Made by a program: the position numbers and the translations under genes. The notes under the pieces were generated by a model. The model had not been told where the DNA came from. It made no database searches and saw only the letters and a list, made by a program, of their open reading frames with translations. Below are positions 15,801 through 22,979 of a DNA stretch of 64,000 nt, one piece after another. Each line of letters starts with the position of its first letter. The stretch's first letter is position 1. This DNA is from Rhodocyclales bacterium (GTDB taxonomy: Bacteria; Pseudomonadota; Gammaproteobacteria; Burkholderiales; Rhodocyclaceae), in assembly GCA_016235765.1 (NCBI GenBank), contig JACRIZ010000085.1, positions 1-64,000 of the forward strand. The letters are read 5' to 3'.

Positions 15801-17636
15801 ATGCTGCGCGGTTCTGAAACACTGGTTCGCCACCTCGCCCGGGCGGCATTGCTCGGGATCACGCTCCTGCCTGCGTTGGTTTACCTGTTCACAGCCTATT
15901 CAAGCAGCAAACAGATGATTTCCGACGATGCCAAAGTGCAAGCCAAGCGTGCCAACACGGTCATCGCCGCCAACCCCGAAGTGTGGCGATATGTCAGCGA
16001 ACGGGTCATCGACCAGATTGCGGTAGTCAGGCACGAGCAGACTCGGACCGTGTTGATCGACGCAAACGGAAACGTGCTCGCGGCCATTGGCACGGCCTGC
16101 CGCGGACTCTGTATTGCCGATCAGGCCCAACTGCTGGATTTTGGCAGCGCGGTTGGCGAACTGAGAGTCGAGGCCGACCTCACGCCGATAGTGGTTCGAG
16201 GAGCGGTTTTCGTCGGTCAGGGAATCCTGGTCGGCATCCTGTTGATCTGGCTTTTCACCCAATACGTCCTGCTACCGCTCGACCGGACCCGCTTGGCCAA
16301 CATCGAACTGGCATTCTACGAGCCGCTCACCAACCTACCCAATCGCCGCCTGCTCATGGACCGGCTCGACCGGGCGCTGGTCGCCAGCGCCCGCAGCCAG
16401 CAATTTGGTGCCCTGATCATCCTCGACCTCGACCACTTCAAGATACTTAACGACACGCAGGGATACGATGTCGGCGACTGCGTCTTGGTCGAGGTTTCGA
16501 AACGGCTTGTGGCCAACGTGCGCGCGAAAGATACGGTGTCGTGTCTTGGCGGTGACGAATACGTGGTGATCGTGGAGGACCTGGGGGGCGACGCAGCGGC
16601 CGCGGCCGGATATGCGGAGATGATTGCGGAGAAATTCCACCGGGCGCTCAACCAGCCTTATGTGATATCCCCCGACAATCAATCCCACCACACTACGCCC
16701 AGTATCGGCTTGACGCTGTTTCGCGGGCATGACGTGTCGCGGGACGTCCTGTTCAAACAGGCTGACCTTGCCCTGTATCAAGCCAAGCATGCGGGGCGAA
16801 ACACCATTCGCTTCTTCAGCCCTGAGATGCAGGCCGTGATCGAGTCACGATCGGCCATGGAAACGGCGTTGCGCCATGGCCTGCAAGAGCACGAATTCCA
16901 GCTTTTCTACCAGCCGCAGGTGGATCAGGATGGCCAGGTGACGGGAGCAGAGGCCCTATTGCGCTGGATGCCGGCCGGCAAACCGGCTGTTCCGCCGGAC
17001 AAATTTATCCCGCTGGCGGAAGATACCGGGCTCATCATCCCGATCGGGCTTTGGGTGATGGAAACCGCCTGCGCGCAGCTAAGGGCATGGGAAGGCGGCG
17101 CGCAGGACAAGCTGCAAATTGCGGTCAACGTCAGCGCCTGCCAATTCCATCAGCCGGACTTCGTCGAGCAAGTTGGCGATGTCCTGCGTCTCACCGGCGC
17201 CAATCCATCTCGCCTGAAACTGGAGCTTACCGAAAGCGTCGTGCTTGGCAATGTCGAAGAGGTCATCGAAAAGATGGAGCAGATCCGGTCCTTGGGCGTT
17301 ACGTTCTCGCTGGACGATTTCGGGACCGGATTCTCGTCGCTCTCCTATCTCAAGCGCCTACCGTTGGATCAATTGAAGATCGACCAGTCCTTCGTGCGTG
17401 ACATTCCCGAGGATCCCAACGATGCCGCCATCGTGCGTGCCATCATCGCCATGAGCTACTCGCTGGGGATCCAGGTCATTGCGGAAGGCGTGGAAACGGA
17501 AGCCCAGCGCGACTTCCTGAAGGAAAACGGTTGCACTCACTTCCAAGGCTACCTGTTCGGGAAGCCGGCAAGCATCGGTGAGTGGACCGACGCTAGGTCA
17601 TCGCCAGCAATTGCGAATACCGACATGCTTATTTGA
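15801..17636 (+). CDS. Membrane GGDEF/EAL protein, probably a c-di-GMP phosphodiesterase
   Basis: 611 residues: membrane segment near 15-35, a periplasmic domain of about 95 residues with two Cys (GTACRGLC), a second membrane segment near 135-155, then GGDEF and EAL domains. The cyclase motif is GGDEY (250-254) and the usual Arg before it is replaced (SCLGGDEY), so cyclase activity is doubtful. The EAL domain looks complete: EALLRW at 384, LELTESV, DDFGTGFSSLSYLKRLP, then QVIAEGVET. Start ATG at 15801; a TTG three codons upstream is the alternative. Directly behind a PstS-like gene, suggesting ligand-controlled c-di-GMP breakdown. Confidence 0.9.
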   Translation: MLRGSETLVRHLARAALLGITLLPALVYLFTAYSSSKQMISDDAKVQAKRANTVIAANPEVWRYVSERVIDQIAVVRHEQTRTVLIDANGNVLAAIGTACRGLCIADQAQLLDFGSAVGELRVEADLTPIVVRGAVFVGQGILVGILLIWLFTQYVLLPLDRTRLANIELAFYEPLTNLPNRRLLMDRLDRALVASARSQQFGALIILDLDHFKILNDTQGYDVGDCVLVEVSKRLVANVRAKDTVSCLGGDEYVVIVEDLGGDAAAAAGYAEMIAEKFHRALNQPYVISPDNQSHHTTPSIGLTLFRGHDVSRDVLFKQADLALYQAKHAGRNTIRFFSPEMQAVIESRSAMETALRHGLQEHEFQLFYQPQVDQDGQVTGAEALLRWMPAGKPAVPPDKFIPLAEDTGLIIPIGLWVMETACAQLRAWEGGAQDKLQIAVNVSACQFHQPDFVEQVGDVLRLTGANPSRLKLELTESVVLGNVEEVIEKMEQIRSLGVTFSLDDFGTGFSSLSYLKRLPLDQLKIDQSFVRDIPEDPNDAAIVRAIIAMSYSLGIQVIAEGVETEAQRDFLKENGCTHFQGYLFGKPASIGEWTDARSSPAIANTDMLI

Positions 17637-17657
17637 TGGGTGGTCTGATGGGGTGAT

Positions 17658-17912
17658 CTGCATTCTTGGCCTGCTCAGGATGCTAGAGCGCGGTTCAGTG
17701 AGTTCCTGGATGCCTGCCTGTCAGAGGGGCCGCGGATGGTGACCCGGCGGAGCACGGAGGCCGCAGTGCTGGTGCCCGCCCAGGAGTGGCGGCGCCTGCA
17801 GTCCGCTACGCGCCCTTCGTTGAAGCAGTTGCTGTTGTCGGAGCAGGCATGTGCCGACTTGGCAGTTCCGCAGCGCCGGAATCCAAGGCGCCGCCGACTC
17901 AAGAGCGCTTAG
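17658..17912 (+). pseudogene. Orphan Phd/YefM-family antitoxin gene lacking an ATG
   Basis: The frame 17658-17912 encodes 84 residues that match Phd-type antitoxins along their full length: WPAQDARARFSEFLDA, then GPRMVTRRSTEAAVLVP, EWRRLQ, LKQLLLSE and a basic tail NPRRRRLKSA. The family normally opens with Met-His-x-Trp-Pro; here the Met position is CTG, and a TGA lies in frame 9 nt upstream. It is either a rare CTG start or a dead gene. The usual VapC/PIN toxin gene is absent downstream. The short frame just after the stop, ending SVEVSKPFAGAGS, might be a toxin tail, but that is speculative. It begins 21 bp after the GGDEF/EAL stop. Confidence 0.6.
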
Positions 17913-18223
17913 CGTCGAGGTGTCCAAGCCCTTTGCGGGGGCCGGTAGCTGAAATTGCCGAAGCGGGCCGCGTCGCGTACGGAAAAATCAGTCGTCGCGG
18001 TGCGCCATTAAACGCAACCGGCCGGCCAGGCAATATGGCCTCCCCTTTGCTTTGGTTTCTTGTATTGCTGTCGGTCAACGAATGTCGGCAGGGTGTCCTG
18101 AGCGGCCACTCGAACTGCGAAGCGAACACCGAGTACTTGCACCTGGATACCAACAATACGTCCGGAGCCGCGTTAGATGTCAAAGGCCGCTCCTGGCCGA
18201 CTTGGGCCTTCAAGTACGTCGAC
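17913..18223. other. Intergenic region without a recognisable gene
   Basis: These 311 bases hold the second 21-bp repeat and no credible gene. Two short open frames (one per strand, about 100 residues) have no ribosome site, membrane segment or family motif, and their composition is unlike neighbouring genes. The part from about 18080 to 18215 has the look of a decayed dispersed sequence, with phrases such as GAATGTCGGC and GCCGCTCCTGGCCGACTT, but I cannot confirm a family. Confidence 0.5.
18020..18040. repeat. 21-bp direct repeat, copy B
   Basis: Matches copy A (14911-14931) at 20 of 21 bases. Here the flanking bases no longer complete the terminator stem, so it looks like a partial duplicate of the bktB terminator. 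Confidence 0.65.
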
Positions 18224-18898
18224 TCAGTCGTCGTTCGTCGGCGTGTCGGTTTGCCGCAAGCTGTCGATCAACGCTTTCATCTCAAGCATCGCGGCTTCAA
18301 GCTGCGCGACGCGCTGTTCGAGTTGGGCGATGGTCGCGGATTCGGGGGTTGCAGCGGCAAGACTTTCGATTTCATCCGCGTCTTCGATCTCGCCACCGAA
18401 CAGGTGGGCGAAGCGCGATTCGCGCTTGCCGGGTTCGCGCGGCAGGCGCTTGACGAAAGGGCCGTCTTCGCGTCGGGCCAGGGCGTCCAGGGCGGCTTCG
18501 ACCTCGGTGACGTCCTTGAGCGGACACAGGCGGCTGGCGCGGCTGCGCAGTTCGCCGGGCGTTTGCGGGCCGCGCAGCAGCAGTTCGCAGACGATGCCGA
18601 GTTCCTGCGGCGTGAATTTCAATGTGCCGTACTCGGTATTGCAGAAGCGGTGCTGGTATTTGGCGACGCGGCTGCCGAAGCCGCCGTGTTCGCTGACCAG
18701 ATAGCGCTTGACGAGCTGGTCGAGGGTCCGCTGTACCGTTGCTTCGTCCAGTTCCAGCACCGGGTCGCGGTTGCTCTTCTGGTTGCAGGCGTTGGTGAGC
18801 GCATTCAAGGAAAGCGGATACTGTTCGGGCGTCGTGATTTCCTTTTCGATCAGGCAGCCGACGATACGGGCTTCGATCGGGGACAGTTCGATGCTCAT
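18224..18898 (-). CDS. yceH: YceH family (DUF480) protein
   Basis: 224 residues with the DUF480 hallmark from the start: [40 protein letters not shown] and a second winged-helix repeat [16 protein letters not shown]. The last 40 residues form a short coiled coil ([20 protein letters not shown]). Two winged-helix domains suggest a DNA-associated role, but the function is unknown. The ATG overlaps the rsgA stop by 4 nt (ATGA). An open frame continues upstream through rsgA in another phase and is not coding. Confidence 0.93.
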   Translation of the reverse strand: MSIELSPIEARIVGCLIEKEITTPEQYPLSLNALTNACNQKSNRDPVLELDEATVQRTLDQLVKRYLVSEHGGFGSRVAKYQHRFCNTEYGTLKFTPQELGIVCELLLRGPQTPGELRSRASRLCPLKDVTEVEAALDALARREDGPFVKRLPREPGKRESRFAHLFGGEIEDADEIESLAAATPESATIAQLEQRVAQLEAAMLEMKALIDSLRQTDTPTNDD

Positions 18899-19779
18899 TG
18901 GCCCTCCGGGGCTTTCTTGATGGTGCGGGTGATGGCGCGGAAATGCTCGTAGCGGCGGCGATCGACCGCGCCCGACTCTACCAGCGCCTTGACGGCGCAG
19001 CCCGGTTCGGCCTCGTGGTGGCAGTCGTGGAAGCGGCACTGGCCGAGCGTCGGGCGGAACTCGCGGAACGCCCACTCGAGTTCGCCGAAGGCGAGATGCG
19101 CCAGGCCGAATTCCTGCAGGCCGGGACTGTCGATGAGCGCAGATTCGTCGTCGAGCCGGTAGAGCGTCGCATGCGTGGTGGTGTGCTTGCCGGAATCGAG
19201 CGCGGTGGAGATTTCGCGCGTCGCGGCAGCGGCGCCGGGGACCAGCGCGTTGATCAGCGTCGACTTGCCCATGCCGGACTGACCGACCAGGACGGACAGC
19301 CGGTGTTCCAGCCAGGGGCGCAATGGCGCGGCATCGAGGCGTGCCGACATTTCGACGATCGGGTAGCCGGCCGCGCGGAACGCGGCCAGCCGCTCGCGCG
19401 CGGCGGGCAGTGCCGTCGCCAGGTCGTTCTTGTTGAGGACGATGATGGCGCGCATGCCCTCGTGTTCCGCGGCGGCGATGGCGCGCGAGACCAGTTCGTC
19501 GCTGAAGGCCGGTTCGGTGGCCGTGACGATGACCACCTGTTCGACGTTGGCGGCGATCAGCTTCTGCTTCCACAGGTCGCTGCGGTAGAGCAGCGAATCG
19601 CGCGCCAGGTGATCGACGATGCGTGCCTGGTCGGTGCCGGCCGGCTCCAGGGTGACGCGGTCGCCGCAGGCGTAGTCGCTGCGCTTGCCGCGCGGCATCG
19701 CCTGCCAGTGCCGGCCGTCTGCCGATACCACTTCGTAGTGCCGCCCATGGGCGGCGATGACGGTGCCCTCGATGCTCAA
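18895..19779 (-). CDS. rsgA: Ribosome small subunit GTPase RsgA
   Basis: About 294 residues. It is the circularly permuted GTPase that matures the 30S subunit. Motif order is G4 NKND (116-119), then G1 GQSGMGKS (166-173), then G3 DSPG (217-220), and a zinc knuckle with C248, C253, H255 and C261. The OB-fold N-terminus begins [15 protein letters not shown]. The start is probably TTG at 19779, which overlaps the phhB stop as TTGA; no ATG or GTG fits, and longer forms add a basic peptide with no family match. Coupled to yceH downstream. Confidence 0.95.
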   Translation of the reverse strand: MSIEGTVIAAHGRHYEVVSADGRHWQAMPRGKRSDYACGDRVTLEPAGTDQARIVDHLARDSLLYRSDLWKQKLIAANVEQVVIVTATEPAFSDELVSRAIAAAEHEGMRAIIVLNKNDLATALPAARERLAAFRAAGYPIVEMSARLDAAPLRPWLEHRLSVLVGQSGMGKSTLINALVPGAAAATREISTALDSGKHTTTHATLYRLDDESALIDSPGLQEFGLAHLAFGELEWAFREFRPTLGQCRFHDCHHEAEPGCAVKALVESGAVDRRRYEHFRAITRTIKKAPEGQ

Positions 19780-20051
19780 GACGCGAACAGTGCGTCGACC
19801 TTCGCCGCGCAATCGAAGTCCTTGCGGCTGAGCCCGCCGGCCGAATGCGTGGTGTAGGCGACGGTACACTGGTTGTAGCCGACCGTCAGGTCGGGATGGT
19901 GGTCGGCACGATGGGAGATCCAGGCGGTGGCGTTCACGAAGGCCATGGTCTCATGGTAGTTGGCGAAGCGGTAGGTCTTGACGATGGTTTCGTCGTCGCG
20001 CGACCAGCCTTCCAGGTGCTTCATCCGTTCGGCGATTTCAGTTTCGTTCAT
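19776..20051 (-). CDS. phhB: Pterin-4a-carbinolamine dehydratase
   Basis: 91 residues, the normal size. It dehydrates 4a-hydroxytetrahydrobiopterin during pterin recycling by aromatic amino acid hydroxylases. The catalytic segment is [20 protein letters not shown], with the conserved HHP, and the C-terminus has [15 protein letters not shown]. The ATG overlaps the stop of the M48 protease gene (ATGA), and its stop overlaps the rsgA TTG. No phenylalanine hydroxylase gene is in the window. Confidence 0.95.
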   Translation of the reverse strand: MNETEIAERMKHLEGWSRDDETIVKTYRFANYHETMAFVNATAWISHRADHHPDLTVGYNQCTVAYTTHSAGGLSRKDFDCAAKVDALFAS

Positions 20052-21325
20052 GACGTACTCCCGGCTCGATAGCCGCGCAGGTGGGCAATTCGCAGGCTGG
20101 CGGGCGGATGCGAATCGTAGAACAGCGAGTGCAGCGGATCCGGCGTCAGCGTCGCGGCATTGTCACGATACAGGCTCACCAGCGCCGTGACCAGATCCCC
20201 GGCATTGGCATGACTGGCGGCATAGGCATCGGCCTCGTATTCGTGGCGGCGCGACAGCAGCGATGCCAGCGGCGTCAGCGGGAACAGGAATACCGGCAAG
20301 GCCTGCGAGAACAGCAGCAGCGCCATGGCCGTGCTCGGCGTGGCCACGCCCAGTCCCTGGTAGAACCAGGGCTCGGCGATCAGTTGGCCGAGCGCCCACA
20401 GCAGGCCGAGGCTGATCGCCGCCATCAGCGCGATGCGCTTCCAGATGTGGCGGCGCTTGAAGTGGCCGAGTTCGTGGGCGAGCACGGCTTCGACCTCGGC
20501 AGGCTTGAGCTTGTCGATCAGGGTGTCGTAGAAGACGATGCGCTTGGCGCGGCCGAGGCCGGTGAAATACGCGTTGCCGTGCGCCGAACGCTTGGAACCG
20601 TCCATGACGAACAGCCCCGCGGCGGTGAAACCGCAGCGCGCCAGCAGACCGCCGATGCGTTCCTTGAGTTCGCCCTCGGGCAGCGGCGAGAACTTGTTGA
20701 ACAGCGGCGCGATCAGCGTCGGGTAGATGAGCATGACCAGCAGGTTGAAGCCTAGCCAGAACAGCCAGACATACCACCACCAGCGCTCGCCCATGGCCGA
20801 CATCAGCCACAGCACGGCCAGCAGCAGCGGGGCGCCGATGACCACGGCCAGCACCGCCTGCTTGAAAAAGTCAGCCATGGCGGTACGCCAGGTCATCTTG
20901 TTGAAGCCGAAGCGCGCTTCGAGGACGAAGCTGCGATAGAGCGCGAAGGGCAGGTCGACGACAAACGAGATGACGCCGACGCTGGCGAACAAGGCGAGCC
21001 CGTGGCCGTAGCCGCGTTCGCCGAGTACGCCGAGTACGCCGAGCCATGTTTCGTCCAGCCGATGCAGCAAGCCGCCCAGCGTCAAGGCCAGCAGCAGCGC
21101 GACTTCAACCGCGAGCTCGGTTATCGCGACGCGGAGCTTGGCCTGCGTGTAGTCGGCCGCCTTGCAGTGATCGGCAAGCGGCACGCTGGCAGCGAACTCG
21201 AATGGCACCACGCCGCGATGGGCGGCGACATGGCGGTACTGCCGCAGCGCCAGCCAGGCGCGGATGCCGCTGCTGAGAGCCAGCGCGACCAGGAATACAC
21301 TGCTGAACAATGTTGCTGAGTTCAT
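20048..21325 (-). CDS. M48 family membrane metallopeptidase (Ste24-like)
   Basis: 425 residues. The zinc-binding HELGH is at 284-288, with a third ligand in RRHEYEADAYAA. The N-terminal 200 residues carry membrane segments and match the CAAX-prenyl-protease-1 N-terminal region, including LYRSFVLEARFGFNKMTW and MLIYPTLIAPLFNKFSPLP. Inner-membrane proteases of this type take part in membrane protein quality control. The ATG at 21325 begins MNSATLFSSVFLVALALSSG; the frame upstream runs antisense to orn. First gene of a four-gene operon with phhB, rsgA and yceH, divergent from orn. Confidence 0.92.
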   Translation of the reverse strand: MNSATLFSSVFLVALALSSGIRAWLALRQYRHVAAHRGVVPFEFAASVPLADHCKAADYTQAKLRVAITELAVEVALLLALTLGGLLHRLDETWLGVLGVLGERGYGHGLALFASVGVISFVVDLPFALYRSFVLEARFGFNKMTWRTAMADFFKQAVLAVVIGAPLLLAVLWLMSAMGERWWWYVWLFWLGFNLLVMLIYPTLIAPLFNKFSPLPEGELKERIGGLLARCGFTAAGLFVMDGSKRSAHGNAYFTGLGRAKRIVFYDTLIDKLKPAEVEAVLAHELGHFKRRHIWKRIALMAAISLGLLWALGQLIAEPWFYQGLGVATPSTAMALLLFSQALPVFLFPLTPLASLLSRRHEYEADAYAASHANAGDLVTALVSLYRDNAATLTPDPLHSLFYDSHPPASLRIAHLRGYRAGSTS

Positions 21326-21374
21326 GGGACCCGGAAATCTGTGAGAACATGCCGTCTTTATCGGCAGGAAAATT

Positions 21375-21920
21375 ATGGCACAAGACCCGAACGCCCTCGT
21401 CTGGCTCGACATGGAAATGACCGGGCTGAACCCGGATTCCGACCGCATCATCGAAATGGCCGTGGTGATCACCAACAGCCAACTGGAAACGGTCGCGGAA
21501 AGCGCCGTCTGGGTGGTGCACCAGGAGGCCGCCATGCTGGACGGCATGGACGACTGGAACAAGAAGACGCACGGCAAGTCGGGATTGATCGACAAGGTGA
21601 AGTCATCGGTATTGACCGAAGCCGAGGTCGAGGCGCAATGCCTGGAGTTTCTCAAGCGGCATGTCCCCTCCGGCAAGTCGCCGATGTGCGGCAACTCGAT
21701 CTGCCAGGACCGCCGGTTCATGGCGCGCTGGATGCCCAAGCTCGAGACTTACTTCCACTATCGCAACCTGGACGTGTCGACGCTGAAGGAGCTGTGCAAG
21801 CGCTGGAAGCCGGCGATCGCGAAGGGCTTCGAGAAGAAGTCGCGCCATCAGGCGCTGGCCGACATCTATGAGTCCATCGATGAACTCAAGTACTACCGGG
21901 ACAACTTCCTCGCCCTGTAG
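21375..21920 (+). CDS. orn: Oligoribonuclease
   Basis: 181 residues, DEDDh 3'-5' exoribonuclease that degrades 2-5 nt RNAs and the pGpG product of c-di-GMP breakdown. Exo I is [11 protein letters not shown] with D12 and E14; Exo II contains [12 protein letters not shown]; Exo III has SRHQALADI. All acidic residues and the His are present. It is divergent from the M48 operon with 49 bp between starts. A pGpG-degrading enzyme fits the EAL proteins on both sides of it in this window. Confidence 0.97.
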   Translation: MAQDPNALVWLDMEMTGLNPDSDRIIEMAVVITNSQLETVAESAVWVVHQEAAMLDGMDDWNKKTHGKSGLIDKVKSSVLTEAEVEAQCLEFLKRHVPSGKSPMCGNSICQDRRFMARWMPKLETYFHYRNLDVSTLKELCKRWKPAIAKGFEKKSRHQALADIYESIDELKYYRDNFLAL

Positions 21921-21941
21921 TGCGATTCCGGGCCGCTACGG

Positions 21942-22979
21942 ATGATGGCAGAGCGACTGCCGAAGCCCGTATCCGCTGCCCTGTTGCTGGCCGCGGCCGC
22001 CGTGGCCGGCCTCTGGCTGTGGGTGCCGCGCGAGGACGGCCGGCGCGATGCGGATTCGAAGCTGGGGGTGATCGCGCACAGCGGCGATGCGTTGGTGCCC
22101 CTGCCGCAGGTGCCCCGGCTGCCGGCCGACAAGGTCGCCCTGGGCAAGGCGCTGTTTCAGGATGTCCGGCTGTCGCGCGACAACACGATCTCCTGTGCCG
22201 GTTGCCACGACCTGTCGAGCTTCGGCCATGACGGGCGCCGGGGCTCGGTGGGCGTCGGCGGCGCCGAGGGCAGCGTGAACGCCCCGACGGTGTTCAATGC
22301 CAGCCTCAACTTCGCCCAGTTCTGGGACGGCCGCGCCGCCAGCCTCGAGGACCAGGCGGCGGGGCCGGTGCACAACCCGCTGGAAATGGCGACCGACTGG
22401 GCGGCCGTGATCGGCAAGCTGCAGGCCGACGACGCATTCCGGCGCGACTTCCTGAGTGCCTATCCGGACGGTATCACCGCGGCCAACCTGGCCGATGCCA
22501 TTGCTACCTTCGAGCGTACGCTGCTGACCGAGAACGCTCCCTTCGATCGCTACCTGCGCGGCGACCCACAGGCGATCGACGCGCGCGCCAAGCTGGGTTA
22601 TCGCCGCTTCCGGGAACTCGGTTGCGTAAGCTGCCATCAGGGCGTCAACATTGGCGGCAACATGTTCCAGCGCTTCGGTGTCATGGCCGACTTTTTCGGC
22701 GAGCGGGCGCCGCAGCGGCCGGCCGTGGCAGCCGATCTCGGGCGCTTCAACGTTACCGGTCAGGAGGTCGACCGCCATGTCTTCAAGGTGCCCGGCCTGC
22801 GCAACGTGGCCGAGACGGCGCCGTATTTCCATGACGGCGGCGTCGCCAGGCTCGAGGACGCCGTCGCCATCATGGGGCGCTATCAGTTGGGCCGCGAATT
22901 GTCGCCGGACGAAATCGACTCGCTCGTCGCCTTCCTCAAGACCTTGACCGGCATGCCGCCGGCCAGCCTGAAGCGATGA
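21942..22979 (+). CDS. Dihaem cytochrome c peroxidase (CcpA/MauG family)
   Basis: 345 residues. An N-terminal hydrophobic segment (about 11-27) acts as signal or membrane anchor. Two haem motifs, SCAGCH with C85-H89 and CVSCH at 228-232, define the dihaem family. VPGLRNVAETAPYFHDGGV near the end is the typical C-terminal signature. It reduces H2O2 in the periplasm with electrons from cytochrome c or, in MauG-like members, oxidises a protein. It starts 21 bp after orn and overlaps the next gene, a GGDEF/EAL/CZB regulator, by 4 nt (ATGA). Confidence 0.93.
   Translation: MMAERLPKPVSAALLLAAAAVAGLWLWVPREDGRRDADSKLGVIAHSGDALVPLPQVPRLPADKVALGKALFQDVRLSRDNTISCAGCHDLSSFGHDGRRGSVGVGGAEGSVNAPTVFNASLNFAQFWDGRAASLEDQAAGPVHNPLEMATDWAAVIGKLQADDAFRRDFLSAYPDGITAANLADAIATFERTLLTENAPFDRYLRGDPQAIDARAKLGYRRFRELGCVSCHQGVNIGGNMFQRFGVMADFFGERAPQRPAVAADLGRFNVTGQEVDRHVFKVPGLRNVAETAPYFHDGGVARLEDAVAIMGRYQLGRELSPDEIDSLVAFLKTLTGMPPASLKR

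Noticed and set aside
17899..18213. 104-codon minus-strand open frame in the gene-free region
   Set aside because: Mixed composition, no ribosome site, overlaps the antitoxin frame antisense; more like a degraded repeat than a gene.
17786..18952. 388-codon plus-strand open frame between the antitoxin and rsgA
   Set aside because: Mostly antisense to yceH, which has a clear DUF480 sequence; the remainder has no motif or ribosome site.
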